NCBI RefSeq assembly: GCF_029873635.1
Contig: NC_080420.1
Coordinates: 122,768,719-122,832,718, forward strand
DNA length: 64,000 nucleotides
Direction of reading: 5' to 3'
From: Malania oleifera
Lineage: Eukaryota; Streptophyta; Magnoliopsida; Santalales; Ximeniaceae
The translations under genes were made by a program, and so were the position numbers. The notes beneath the pieces were generated by a model. The model was not told the origin of the DNA, made no database searches, and saw only the letters and a program-made list of their open reading frames with translations. Of the stretch, positions 35,701-48,245 are shown in pieces (position 1 is the stretch's first letter; every line of letters starts with the position of its first letter).

Positions 35701-38476
35701 TGTATGGGGCTTTGGAGATTGGTGCTGTCCCTGGGATCAAATCAATTGCAAATTCCACCTCCCGATTAGGAGGCAACCCCGATAAATCCTCTGTAAAAAC
35801 ATCAGAGAACTCCCTTATCACTAGGATATCTTCCAACTTGAGTTCCTCCTTCGGCGCTTCCTTCACCATTGCAAGGTAACCCTGGCATCCCCCCAAAAGT
35901 AACCTCTTTTCTTGGATAGCCAAAAGGATCCATGCTGCCAAACGCACACACGACCCAAAAAATACAAACTCCTGCTCCTCACGAGGTCTAAATACAACCT
36001 CCTTCCTGCAACAGTCAATGGTCGCGTAGTTGGACTCTAGTCAGTCCATGCCCAGAATAATGTCAAAACCATGCATATCAAGGACTATCAAACTAGCAGG
36101 CAGCACTCTCCCTTGAATCTCAACTGGATAATCCCTAATCACCTTGCTACATATTAGCACTGACCCTGTCGGTGTGCCCACTACTAACTTTGTCTCTAAC
36201 AGTTGAACCCCTAACCCACTTAGTTTAACAAATCCTCGAGACAATGGCACTATCTAACAGTAACGAAATAATACCTGTCACCACATTGCCGCTGTTCTCC
36301 GCATCACCCGGCGTAAATGAGTATACTCACACTTGAGCCACACTATGCTGGTGACCACCTCGGGGTGCCTGGTTACCTCCTCCATACTATTGCTATGGTG
36401 GCGCGTAGTTCAACACCGCGCGGCAATCTCAAATCTGATGTCTCGCCTCTCCACATCGGTAGCAAACAACTGATCCTCCCCTGCACTCGCCCTAATGCCT
36501 CTGATGGCATTTGAAATAGATAGGACACTGGGGACCCCCTGATGGCCTCGGTACACCATCTCTTGTCGCTGGCCCGAGAAACTGCCAGGCCGCTTCCATG
36601 AGCCCTGGCTAGTACTAGTCTGAAACCCCTGAGGCAAGGGCCTCTTCTTCTGGTTCACCACTTTCTCCCCCTCGTGAATGCTAGCCTCAACTTCCATAGC
36701 TCGATCCACCAACTCAGAAAAGCTCTGAGTCAAGAACGCCACAACCTGCGCGTGTATGCTCTGTCTCAATCCCCTCTGAAACATCCATGCCTTCAGCAGC
36801 TCGTTTCGAACCATTCATGGAGCGAAACAGGATAACTCCACAAACTTGGCCGCTTACTGCTGCACAGTCATGGGCCCTTGAGTCAGCTTTAGGAATTCCT
36901 TTACCTTAACTGCGCGGGTGACAGCGGGGAAATACCTGTCGAAGAAAACCCCCCTGAACCGACTCCAAGTGATAGCTGCCAGCCCTAGGCACTGCTCCTC
37001 CACCATTTTCGTCGATCACCACCATCTCTTTGCTTCCCCCACTGGTTTGTAAGTGGCATACTTCACCTTTTGCTCCTCAGTACACTCCAACACCCCCAGT
37101 AGCTCCTCTATTTCCTGAATCCAATCTTCGGTTGCGATTGGGTTCGATCCACCTACAAACGCCAGTGGGTTTGCCTGGGTGAACTGTTGAAGTGTGCAAC
37201 CCATATCAGCTACTGGCTGATCCTGCTCTCTAGAGTCCCTCCTATTTTCCTTTCTAGCATGTTGGGCTATATTTCGCAGCACTGCTGAAGCATCAGCATC
37301 ATCCTTGCTAGAGGTATCTCCTCCAATCACAACATCTTTTCCCCTGTAATCCATCCTGTAAATAACCAGGATGTAACCTGACTTAGAAATTTCACATTTA
37401 ACATAATTAATGCAAATATGGAATAATGTAATTGATATAATATATAGATTCTAATTTAATAATTCATATTCCAATTCTATCACAAACCATTAAGGTAAAA
37501 AAAAATCTCCATCCCAACACTAACTTCACACACATACCCACTCATACTAATATTCCAGCCTAAATTTCCTGAGTTCAAGTCCCTCAACCTAGAAACAAAA
37601 CCATCGATGGATTTACCATGGTTTTCTGAAACTCGCGACTAATTCAAAAAATCACAGAAGCCCGTCAATAGATATTTACCTCTAAGCTTCCAGACTAAAA
37701 TTCATCTTAACCTATCCACTCCTATCCCTATCTTATCTCAACCTATACTCTGGTAATTATCAATCCTCAAATTCTGCAGAACCTAACAAACCTGGGCTTT
37801 AATACCACCTGTAACAACCTTGACCCAAGACGTGGGCCCGAAGTGCTACTTTAGTGACGTCTGTGTACCTAATACCTTGTTCATCATATATAAAACACAT
37901 ATATCCAGCAGAAATAAAATACAAAATCCTCAAATTACATTACCAGATTTCTAACTAACTTTATACACAAATATATCCATTTTCATATAATTACATCCCA
38001 TAAAACTAAACAAAAATAAAATCTCTATCTACACTCTACCTACATGAATTTATACCTTTAGCTCGGCTCCTCTAGCACGCTAGACCTAATCTCTAAGATT
38101 TCCTGAAAAGATAGTTTGTAAAGTAGGGGTAAGGCATAACTTAATAAGGGAAAGACTAAGTTAATGTCAATGTGTGGCCAGTATGCATTTAGTGTACAGA
38201 AAATAACCAATTTACTAAGCAGGTAAACACATTTATGTAAACATTCTTATTTTTACACTCACACACACAATTAGCCGAGGATAGGAAGATTACCCGCCCA
38301 TACAAGTAGCTTCCCTCTACTCTAGTACCATTACTGCTACCAGGGCACTCACATTTCTCATTAAGCCCTCGAAGTTATTTTATTAATTAACCGTATTCAC
38401 ATGAATTAACGGATATGCATACAAGACACTCCCTATGAAAAACACGCCATTTACTTCCCCATGGCATGGGTTGTGC

Positions 38477-40495
38477 TGTAATGACCCAAAGAATAATGGC
38501 ATTTAAATAATAAAGAGGGAGGAAAATGGAAATAGAAACAGAAGGGGGCAGCAGACGAAGCGTGCGTCGATGATGTTGCACTTTGTTGACGAGTAGATAT
38601 CGAGAATATATCTGGGCGACTTTGAATTTCGCTGATGAGGGGGGAAGTTCGTCGACGAGTTGCCTTCTTGACTTCGTCGATGAGGGCAAGGGTATAAATA
38701 GCGTTAAACAAGGATTTTTACGCAAAAATTCAGCGGGATTCTCTCTCTCTCTCTCTCTCTCTCTCTACGGTTCCTCCTCTCTCTCTCCTAGATTTCAGCC
38801 CCGTCGACCGCCAGATCGACGATCTGAGGCTACCACGACGCTCCTGGGGAAGTTCTCTCTAAGTCTGCCGGAGCGGATCATTGGTAGGACGAAGTTGGAT
38901 TTCATCCCAAATTCAGGGTAAGGTCTTTTTGTCAAAATTTGGTTTTCCAAGAGTTGTAGAAAATTTAGTAGGTGAAGAAATAGTAATATTATGTTCTGGA
39001 AAATATTGTGTTCAAGGTCCTGGGTGGGGAGCCCTACGGGTATAAGGCTCGTACAATAGGGGATTTTAGCAGGAATCGGGTAAAGGAATAAACTAAAACA
39101 ATTATTTTTCATACAAATTATTATTATTTATTAGCAAATTAATTTTCAAGAAAACATGTATTATATTTGAATATTGTTGAGAAAATGCATATTTGGGAAA
39201 ATACTGCAGTTATACAGGAAATATGATTTTAGAATAAAATATATGATTTTACCTAGCATTGTGTGGCATGAATACGATTTTAAATGATAAGTATTATGTT
39301 ATGACAAATTTTACGAGTAAAGTATGTTTTCAGGAATTATGAAATAATACAGTACATTATGATTTTGAAATACATGATAATTGATTTATTTATTCAAAAT
39401 GATATGTATGAGATATTCGACGCAAGGCCGTGATTGATAGCCGATGCAAGGCCATATTTATGAAATGTTCGGCGCAAGGCCGTATTTATGAAATTATAGA
39501 AAATGCTATCAATCCATTTATGTTAAACGCTATATTATCATGTATTATATGTTATCAGAACCCGAATGTTAGTTTAGTTCAGTTTTAGAAGCACGGTACC
39601 ATAGCTATATACAGTTCAGAGTGTAACCACATATTTAGATAATACGTGGTAGATAAGTCGATCGTGCCTATGTTGTAGACAAGCTCCCCATCAGATATGG
39701 GTTGAGGAGGGCCGATCTGACTGACGGAGTATAGTGGATTATCCTGGTAGGCCAGCCAATGATAAATCCCGCCTACGAGCCACACAACCCTGTCATGAGG
39801 GGTTAAATCATGACATACAACTATCCATCCAGGGAAGTTTTTCAGTTATTATTATGTATATACAGTTTTACAGAAACAGAGAATATACTTATGTACATTA
39901 GAAGTATTATGAGTAGAAACCTAAAATACGGATATGTTAAGCAACATGGATATAGGGGGTGGTTTATATTATTTGTATTGTATTTACAAATTCAGTTATA
40001 CATGATTATATAGAATCAGACTTTTATAGAATATTAACTCATTTTCCACACACTAGCAATAACATGTTTTATCTTATTGAGCGTTGTCTTATCCCAATAA
40101 ATTTATATTTTTCAGGTGATCCAGGTAGGCGAGCAGATCAGGCTCATAGATAGAAGGGAGTTACAGTGCAGGCCTGTCAGTAGGGTGAGTCTTTTAGGGA
40201 AGGGAGTACTTTTATATAGTCCTAATTCAGTTGTATGTGTATATTTTGAGAGCATTTTAGTACTCTGGTATTGTGTATTTGTGATTATGATTATATGAAC
40301 TCAGCTTCTCGCTGCTTAGGTTGATGGTTAAATTTAAACTAGAAGGTATCAGAGTAATGTAAATTACAATATAGTATACTCAGTTTCTCGCTGCTTAGGA
40401 TGATGGTTAAATTTAAACTAGAAGGTATTAGAGCAGTGTAAATTACAGTATAGTATAAATGTAATTTTAAAAAAAAAAATTAGCAAGTCGTTACG
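38477..40495 (+). mobile_element. Solo LTR nested in chromovirus LTR
   Basis: It begins TGTAATGACCC and ends GCAAGTCGTTACG, with the target duplication TGTGC at 38472-38476 and 40496-40500. TATA box GGTATAAATAG is at 38691-38701. A (CT)n leader follows at about 38741-38767. A donor-like CAGGGTAAGG (38914-38923) and an acceptor-like TATTTTTCAGG (40107-40116) lie downstream. Confidence 0.9.
38563..38684. repeat. GTCGAC palindrome array, solo LTR at 38477
   Basis: Five copies start at 38563, 38582; 38628, 38648, 38673, with a 46-bp gap containing GATATCGAGA. It ends 8 bp before the TATA box. Confidence 0.8.
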
Positions 40496-42344
40496 TGTGC
40501 GGCCCGAAGGCTGGACTATTGTATCATATGTACTCTCCGCTAACATACTTTGCGGGTCTATGCAACTCCAACTGCTAGTCCGATTGCCCTCACCTAGGGG
40601 GTGCATTCACCTTACGTAGGCAAATCGAATAAGGTCACCCTACACCTCTTAGCACAGGTGTGGGTGCACACGACCACATAACAAATCTTTAGCAACAGTA
40701 CTATGCTCATAATACACTGGTCCCCAGGGTTCCTAAAGCATATCATGCAATTTAGATAATAGAAAATACCATTTAAAACATCATTTCACATATATTCCCT
40801 GTTATTTCAAAACCTGACCCCCAGCCACATAATACAACCTGGCTTAAAGTCGTTTAAACAAAACCCCAACCCTTGGCTGTCAAATCAAAGTCCTGCATTT
40901 TTCACAAACAGTTCTAGTATTTTTCACAAAAATTCCAGTATTTCTCAAACAATTCAGTATTTCAAAATCCCAAATTCAGATATACAATAATCCATACAAA
41001 TTAAATCATCTGCCACACAATTTTTCACATTTTAACATATCCATATAGACAAACAAGCTTTCTACCGTTCATTTTACTCAAAAATACCATACCATATATC
41101 ATAGGTTTGTAAAATCCATTTCGAACGATTGGTTTTCAAAATAACCTTTAAATTCCCAAATAAATAAATAAATAAATATATTTATATAAACATAACAATT
41201 AAATTGATTCTAATTTCATAAAATTAATGACTTAACTTAATTCTCTTACCTGATTCCTGAAAAACCTCGCTAACACCCCGACCTACGCCCCACGACGTTC
41301 CAAATCCCTGAAATCCTAAAATTCAAACTTCACTACATTACCCATCACAATCTTTAGAGTAACTTTCCCTAAAATTCCCCTAGACTCTGAATACCCTAAA
41401 TAGCCTAATAAAGCCAAAATTATTAAACTTAACCTCGATTTATGATTGATACCCCGGAACTCCTATAACGACCTCAATTTCTTTATGTAAAATGTAGCAA
41501 AATAAATAAAATGGTCAACCCGAACTCGTGTGTAACGGGGACACCTGTCATTCACAGCGGAATCCTAAGCAGCAGTAAATATAAAATCTAATTCATCTAT
41601 CCATAAAGCATAATACCAGAGTTTACTATAACATTATAAAACTGTGTTTATATACATCCTCATAAACATCAAAATAACCCTAGGATCGAACACAAAATAA
41701 TTCTGATCCTAGTACAAAATCTTACCCTCCTAACGGGTTAGTATTACTGACTTAACGGCGGCCACGACCTGCCAGTCACTCAGGGTCTCCTGAAAAATTA
41801 ATTAATGTTGGGGGTGAGACACATCTCAGTAAGGGAAAATAAACTAAATACAGTTATGTGGCAATATGAACATTTAATGCAATTATACATATATGGTACA
41901 TTTCATATATTAGTAAACATTCATCATAAAGTACTAAATTCTCATATACTTTCATATTTATTAATAAATCATAACGTACATAAAACATCTGTTATAACTG
42001 ATAATACTGAAAACATACCTAGGATAAATATCTAACTAATGTCATGTATTACCCTCTATGACGGGTTGTGCAGCCCGAAACCGGACCCGACAATGACTGG
42101 CCAACCACTGCCGAATCAAATATGTCTGTAAGTACGATGAGCCCGCCACACCCTGGTCCAGATTTTCAAGTGGACGTCCACACTCTACTGAAAGCCATAT
42201 CGACTATCCATCTCTCATCCTCTCGTGGGATGGTTAGCACTAATCTGAACGTAAATATCCGATCTACATATAATTACAGTACTGAACTTCTGAAACTGAA
42301 TTAAACTAACATTCAGGTTCTGATAACATATAATACATGATATA

Positions 42345-42490
42345 ATAGCGGCCTCATGCCGATCATTTTCATAAATACGGCCTCGCGCCGAAATCATAAA
42401 TAAATTCGGCCTCGCGTCGAAATCATCAATACGGCCTCGTGCCGAAAACATCAATACGGCCTCGTGCTGAAAACATAAATAAATATAGCC
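42345..42490. repeat. LTR minisatellite (GGCCTCGCGCCGAAA type)
   Basis: About five units of 25-30 bp built on CGGCCTCGCGCCGAAATCAT. Equivalent but diverged minisatellites occupy the same LTR position at 39412-39490, 44828-44935 and 48030-48245. Confidence 0.8.
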
Positions 42491-43267
42491 GCGCGTAGAA
42501 ATCATTTCAAGTATATACATTATGAAAATAAATCCATTATCATATATTCATCGAAATCATCGTAACATAACACATCTTTTCATAATACCTGAAAACATAT
42601 TTTGTTCCTAAAATCTTTCATATCATATTACATTTCACATAAAATAATATTCATACCACACATGTGTTGTATAAAATAATACTTCTAATTCTAAAATCAT
42701 AATTTTCTCACATCTCATACATATATACACGTTTCAACATAATAGCAGTATTTTTCCTAAGCGTGCATTTATTCCATACTATTCAAATATCTTAAATATT
42801 TTCAGGAAATCAATTTGCTCATAAGTAATATTACTTTGCGTAAAAAGTAACTACTTTAGTTTATTCCCTTACCTGACTGCTGAGAAAGCCCTTAAAATAT
42901 CCTAGCCTAACCCCCGTAGGATTTCCAGATCAATACCCTGAAACTGAAAACTCACAGTATTAAACTATAATATTTCTACGTGTACATCATTTCTTATAAC
43001 TACCGTAAAGTCAAATGGCTTAAAAAGTCTTACCTCAACCTAGGGATGATTTCTAACTTACTTTCACCAACAATCCACTCTGGCATATTTGGAGAGAACT
43101 TCCCTAGGAGCATCGTGGTGACTTTGGATTGTCGATTCGGTGTGAATTTGGCCCAAAATCGATGAGAGAGAGAGAGAGGGCCGAAGGGGAGAGAGAGAAA
43201 GAGAGAGGAGGGAGTTAGCTTAGTTAAGAAGATAAATATTTGATTTTTGTATATATATAGAACTGGA

Positions 43268-43453
43268 TTCGTCAACGAGCCACGTCATTCGTCGACGAAT
43301 CCTTCATTAATTTCGTCGACGAAATTTTGTCCTCGTCGACGAAATTCAGTCGGCTCAAAACCTCTTTTGGTATTTTTTCGTCGACGAAATTCAATTTTCG
43401 CTGACGAATTCTCTTAAGCCCTCGTCGACGAATCCCCTGTATTCGTTGACAAA
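43268..43453. repeat. GTCGAC palindrome array, solo LTR at 41464
   Basis: Eight copies start at 43268, 43288, 43312, 43332; 43377, 43397, 43421, 43442. Steps are 20, 24, 20, gap 45, 20, 24, 21. Three are perfect TTCGTCGACGAA. The array lies immediately upstream (minus strand) of the TATA box at 43250. Confidence 0.9.
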
Positions 43454-44827
43454 GTTGACTTCCTCCTTCTATTACTAGTTTCATTTCCCTTCCTCTTTAT
43501 TATCTAAATTCCATTTTTATTCGGGTTGTCACAACTCCAATTCAAAAATCCGCTCTGACTAGATTGTAGAGAATCTCCCCACGAATCTCCAGCTAATTTC
43601 CGTTTGTTAGTTGGACTTATAGTTTAAGAAAAATTGAGGTAAGTTTAAAAATTGGCCTTACCTTAAGAGATGTGCCTACGCCGCTCCCACGATAGATCCA
43701 CTCCAGTAGAAGTGTCGGTGGCGGCAAACAAAGTCCAATGGTATTTCCAGATTTCTGATCGGCCAAATATCGGAGACAAGATTGGGGAGAGTGGGAGAGA
43801 GGAGACGAAACGTTGTTGTTTTTTTTTTCCCCCTTCCCACAGGTTTCTTTCCTTCCTAAGGCTTCAAGAAGTTTTATATATATATATTGTAAAGTCCTCC
43901 TTTATCTTAATATATAATAAAATATAATAAATAAAATAGTCAACCCGAACTCGTGGGTAGCGAGGACACCTGTTATACACAGCAGAACCTAGGCAGTAGT
44001 AAATGTAAATCACATTCATCAACCACAAATTACATAATTCCAGAGTCTACTGTATTTCCAAAGATACTGTGTTTATATACAATTTCCAAAACATCAAAAT
44101 AATTCTAGGATCTCACAACAAAAATCTCCTGATCCTAGATCAGAACTTACCCTTCTAGCAGGGAAGCTCAATTCACTCAGCGACAGCCCTGACCCGCCGG
44201 TCTCTCCGGCTTTCCTGAAATAATTTAAACTTAGGGTGAGACACCTCTCAATAAGGGTAGATAAATTAAAATAAGCTGTGCGAAAAAATGAATATTTAAT
44301 GCTGTAATTTTAGGCTTTATAAGGTATTTGGGGTTTCTGGATGAAGGAAAATGCTTTAAATAGAATAATACTGAAGTTTTGTTAGGAAAAATGTAATTTC
44401 AGGGTGTTGAGTTAGGGAACACATGGGTGTAGGTTTGGTTTAAATTATTGGCTTCTTAGTAAGCCAGGTAAGGGGATAAATAAAGTCAGTCTTTTTCATG
44501 AAATTATTTATTATTATACAACATTTATTTTCAGGAAAATATCTATGTCATAGAACTATGTTTGGGAATACTGTTCTTGAACAGGGAAATGAATTTAACA
44601 CATTTTATAAGCAAATATGATTTCAGAACAAATTATGAGTTTAGAAGACTATTTACATTTGTGTGGCATGAGTATAATCTTTTCATGAAAATTATGTTAT
44701 ATTGAAATATTATGATTTTTTCAAAATAAGCATTTTATAGCACCTTTCAGGAAAACCCTAAAAGCAGTACAGGAATTATGGTTTTAAGATTATGTTAAAT
44801 AGTGCAAGAATTTATGTTTATTATGTT

Positions 44828-44935
44828 ATGAATTATTCTAGCGTAAATGTCGTGATTTTTACGTTATGAATTATGCCGGCGTAAATATCGTGATTTTTAC
44901 ATTATGAATTATGTCGGCGTTGATGCCGTGATTAT
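44828..44935. repeat. 38-bp LTR minisatellite
   Basis: About 2.7 units built on GGCGTAAATATCGTGATTTT followed by ACATTATGAATTATG. It lies in the same LTR position as the other three LTR minisatellites. Confidence 0.8.
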
Positions 44936-45145
44936 GTATGATATGTAAGAAATCATGAAATATGTTTATGTCAAATATTACTCTGAAATATGAAACCGCT
45001 CTGTTTTAATATGGAATGTATTATATGTTATCAAAACTCGAATAGTTTAATTTAATTTTATGAAGCATGGTACAGTAGCTATATGTTCACAATTATGTTT
45101 ATGTTAGTACTACCACATATCTTACGTAGAGTATGGGAGATGGCA

Positions 45146-47023
45146 TGTAAGAACCCGAAACGTGATAATGGGTTTATATATATAAGAGAGGGGTAAAAGA
45201 CGAAATTCTGTAGACTTCGTCGACGAAGCCATAATTCGTCGACGAAGATAGAAGGATTTTCGTTGACAAAATTCGGAGGTTTATCGATGAAGAAAAGCCG
45301 AGAGGCGAAAATCAAGAAATATTAGGATTCGTAGACGAGGCTATCAATTCGTCGACGAATTCAGTGAAAGATTCGTCGACAAAGATACCATTTCGTCAAC
45401 GAAATTGGGTCGGGTCAAAGGGCTATAAAAGGAAATTTCCTTTACTTCTTCATTAAGTTACTTCAAGTTTATCTCTCTCTCTCTCTCTCTCTCTCTAAAC
45501 TCTCCCTACTCTCTCTCTCTTTTTCTCTCTAGATTTCTTCGCCGATCGTTGACAGAATCGAAAAACGGAAGTTACCACGAGGATCATGGAAGGATTCTCT
45601 ACAACTTCTATGGATTGGAATCTCGTTACGGAGGTTTTCGAGCTTTAGCAAAAAATCGAGGTAAGGCTCGGTTTTCAATTCTGATCCGGTAGTTTTGTAG
45701 GTATCAGTCTTGTGAGTATATTCTGTACCGTGATTTGTAGGTTTTGGAACTCGGTTCACTGTTTAGGAGCCTTGGAGTTCGAAATTTGTGATTCGAGGTT
45801 AAGGTAAGGGGAAAATGTGTTATATTGGTTATTTTTGAAATTGAACTCGGTGGAACTGTGGTCCACGGTCCTGTGTGTGTTTTGGCTACTCATTTGGGGG
45901 GATCTAACGAGAAAAAAATGGGTTTTTCATTATTGCAGTTTTGGGTAAAAGGGGGCGACGGGCTGAATCCCGGGTTTTGTTGAAAACCGAGTATATGTGT
46001 GATTTATACTGTGATATTGGGATGACTGTGCCTTGATTTTGTGTAAACTATATTTGTTTGGAAAACCATGATTTAGATTACCAAATGAGTGTGGTTTGTT
46101 TGGTTATATGAGCATGCATGTGTGTGTGATTGCGGAATAGCTGATGGGAACGCAGTTCCAAAATGAGTCCAGGTACTGAGAGTGTCCGGCTCTATATCTG
46201 AGGGCATGTGTTTATCGCTTGCCACGTAGGCAAGAGTTTCGGCTCTATATCCGAGGCCTTAAGCCTTGTCCGACAGATCAGGCCGAAGGGTGTGGATCCA
46301 TAATTTAGGGCTAGTACGATGCCATGGGAGTCGAGGACTAGCCATGTGCCTGTGGTGCCGTGCTTCGTGGGTTGGCTTCGGGCCAATGCCGGATTGTCTC
46401 GGACCGACTTCGGGCCGAAGGGTGTGATGACACCGGGTTACTAATCATGTGTGTGTATTGTGATGGGGCTACATATAAATGGCCGCCGTATATGTGCGTG
46501 TATGCACTGTGTAAATTAGTACTGGATTCCATTCAACTGCATGTATGTTTTTATCATGATAACACTCAAATGTCATACACCGATATAACCTATATTTTTC
46601 CTTACTGAGAGGTGTCTCACCCCTGCTGTACGTACATTTTTACAGGTCCTTCGAGTAACCGAAACTAGCATCCTGGTGTAGGGAGCGTAGTGGTCGGTGT
46701 ACTGTGTTAGCACTTGGGTAAGTGCTAGGACTGTAGTTTTGTTGGGTTACCATTTTGGGTTGTATTTGGGCACCCGGTTGTACGTTTTGATAGAGCTGTG
46801 TGTGGCTCATGTATAAACTTTGGTATGGTACTGTATATATTGATATAGAATGACTTTTTCCGCTGCGTATATGTTGTGATTGGATGTGTTTAGGGTGCCT
46901 GGAAACCCCACGGGGTCGGACCCTCATCCAATGTACTGTATCTTTTGATGATTTGTTTGATACAGGGACAAGTTAGGTTACTTTTTCACCCCTGGGTCCC
47001 ATTTCAGGGTTTGGGGCGTGACA
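45146..47023 (+). mobile_element. Solo LTR (Gypsy-type)
   Basis: It begins TGTAAGAACCC and ends TTTGGGGCGTGACA, with the perfect target duplication TGGCA at 45141-45145 and 47024-47028. TATA box CTATAAAAGG is at 45423-45432, followed by a (CT)n leader at about 45474-45496. Donor-like GAGGTAAGG is at 45658-45666, the conserved CTTACTGAGAGGTGTCTCAC block at 46601-46620, and acceptor-like TTTTTACAGG at 46637-46646. Confidence 0.92.
45216..45403. repeat. GTCGAC palindrome array, solo LTR at 45146
   Basis: Eight copies start at 45216, 45235, 45259, 45281; 45328, 45348, 45372, 45392. Steps are 19, 24, 22, gap 47, 20, 24, 20. Perfect TTCGTCGACGAA occurs at 45216, 45235 and 45348. The array ends about 20 bp before the TATA box. 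Confidence 0.9.
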
Positions 47024-47289
47024 TGGCAGTTGATGTGGCTTTATGGAAGTGTTGTAGTTCCCCTGGTAGTCCGGCACAGGTGGAATAGGCCCATCGTACT
47101 TACACACCTATGTTTGACTTAGAATGGTCGGCTAACCATTACTTGGTCCCACCTTCGAGCCACACAACCCTGTCATGTGGGGGGTAAGACATGACAATAA
47201 CTAGCTATCTGTAGTGACCCGAAGAATTATGGTATTTAAATAATAAAGAGGGAGAAGAAAAAGGAAATTAAAAGGGAGCACAGCAGGTC

Positions 47290-47432
47290 CTCGTCGACGA
47301 GGGTGCGCTTTGTGTACGACAAGATACCGAGAGGATTTTTGGGCGACTTTGAATTTCGTTGACGAGAGGGAGAGTTTGTCGACGAGTTGCCTTCTAGACC
47401 TCGTTGACAAGGTGACGTGGCTCGTCGACGAA
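47290..47432. repeat. GTCGAC palindrome array, solo LTR at 47210
   Basis: Six copies start at 47290, 47309; 47355, 47375, 47400, 47421. The inter-block gap is 46 bp and contains GATACCGAGAGG. It lies just before the TATA-like box. Confidence 0.85.
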
Positions 47433-48029
47433 GGCCAGGGTATTAATAGGCCTAAACTCCATTTTTGGCTTAATTTCCTGCGCAGATTTCCTCTTTCTCC
47501 CATTTTGATTCTTCACCATTCTTTCTCAATTTCTAGGTCTATTTTTCGCCGGATCGACAATTTGAAACTGCCACAACACTCCTGGGGAAGTTCTCTACAT
47601 ATCTGCTAGAGTGGATCATTGGTGGGTCGAGCTTGGAATTTACCCCAAATTCAGGGTAAGGCTTTTATTTGGTATTTGGCCTTCCCTACAGTTGTAGAAA
47701 ATGTAGTACGCATAGAAATACTAAAGTTTAGTTCTGAGAATATCAATTTTAGGGTGTTGAACGGGGAACTATGCAGGTGCATGAATGTTTTCTTAGGGGC
47801 TTTTCAGTAATTAGGTAAGGGGATAAATTAAGTTAGAAGTTTTATGAAGATATAAGTATAATTTATAGCATTTGATTTCAGAGAAATGTATATATGTAAA
47901 TATATGTTATGTTGGAAAATACTGCTGAAACTGATGAGATATTCTAAATATATGTAAAACTCATTCTGTGTGGCATGAGTAGAATTAATGATAAATTACT
48001 GTTTTCTGGGAATATGTTGATGGTACGAA

Positions 48030-48245
48030 TTTTTATAATGAAAAACCCGCATACGGGCCGAGAGTTTTATATGATTTGCTGGTGTACGGGTCGAACTATA
48101 GATATGTTTTACCGGCGTGTGGGCCAAGCTATGGTTATGATTTGGCCGCGTACGGGGCAAGCAATGGATATGTTTTGCTGGCGTACAGCGTACGGACCAA
48201 GCTATGGATATGTTTTGTCAGCGTACAAGCCGAGCTATGGTAAAA
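48030..48245. repeat. 32-bp LTR minisatellite
   Basis: About six units built on GGCGTACGGGCCAAGCTATG followed by GATATGTTTTG. It lies between the donor-like and acceptor-like sites of the LTR. Confidence 0.8.

Larger units (their letters stand above)
41464..43533 (-). mobile_element. Solo LTR nested in chromovirus LTR
   Basis: It begins TATAACGACC and ends GGGTTGTCACA, with the perfect target duplication ACTCC at 41459-41463 and 43534-43538. Minus orientation: TATA box 43250-43259, donor-like complement of GAGGTAAGACT near 43033, acceptor-like complement TTTTTCAGGAGACCC near 41786-41797. Confidence 0.9.
30641..43888 (-). mobile_element. Ty3/gypsy chromovirus (Tekay/Del type) with nested solo LTRs
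   Basis: Left LTR 30641-32758, polypurine tract (minus GGAGAGGAGAA) 32759-32769, internal region to 37809, and primer-binding site on the minus strand TGGTATTAAAGCCC (about 37794-37807). The right LTR starts at 37810 and is interrupted by two solo LTRs. On the minus strand, gag-type DNA lies at 37354-36410, a DIILGMDW protease-region tail near 36045, RT motifs at about 35950-35040 ([41 protein letters not shown]), the integrase core at 34100-33680 (IVSDRDPRF, HHQTNGQSERT), and a chromodomain-like tail at about 33190-33090 (LWRNHAVEETSWE). The RT block [20 protein letters not shown] is Tekay/Del-like. It is broken at several points and not fresh. Confidence 0.88.
37810..43888 (-). repeat. Chromovirus LTR (right), split by two solo LTRs
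   Basis: LTR sequence is found at 37810-38476, 40501-41463 and 43539-43888, separated by the solo LTRs at 38477-40495 and 41464-43533. It ends in an (AT)n tract at about 43876-43888 where another LTR starts, so the last part is missing. Confidence 0.8.

Noticed and set aside
38583-38921. 112-codon ORF in a solo LTR
   Set aside because: It spans the palindrome array, TATA box and CT-rich leader of the LTR; the coding appearance comes from the repeats.
42345-48245. Direct repeats with spacers resembling a CRISPR array
   Set aside because: These are degenerate LTR minisatellites and palindrome arrays in plant DNA, with no unique equal-length spacers and no cas genes.
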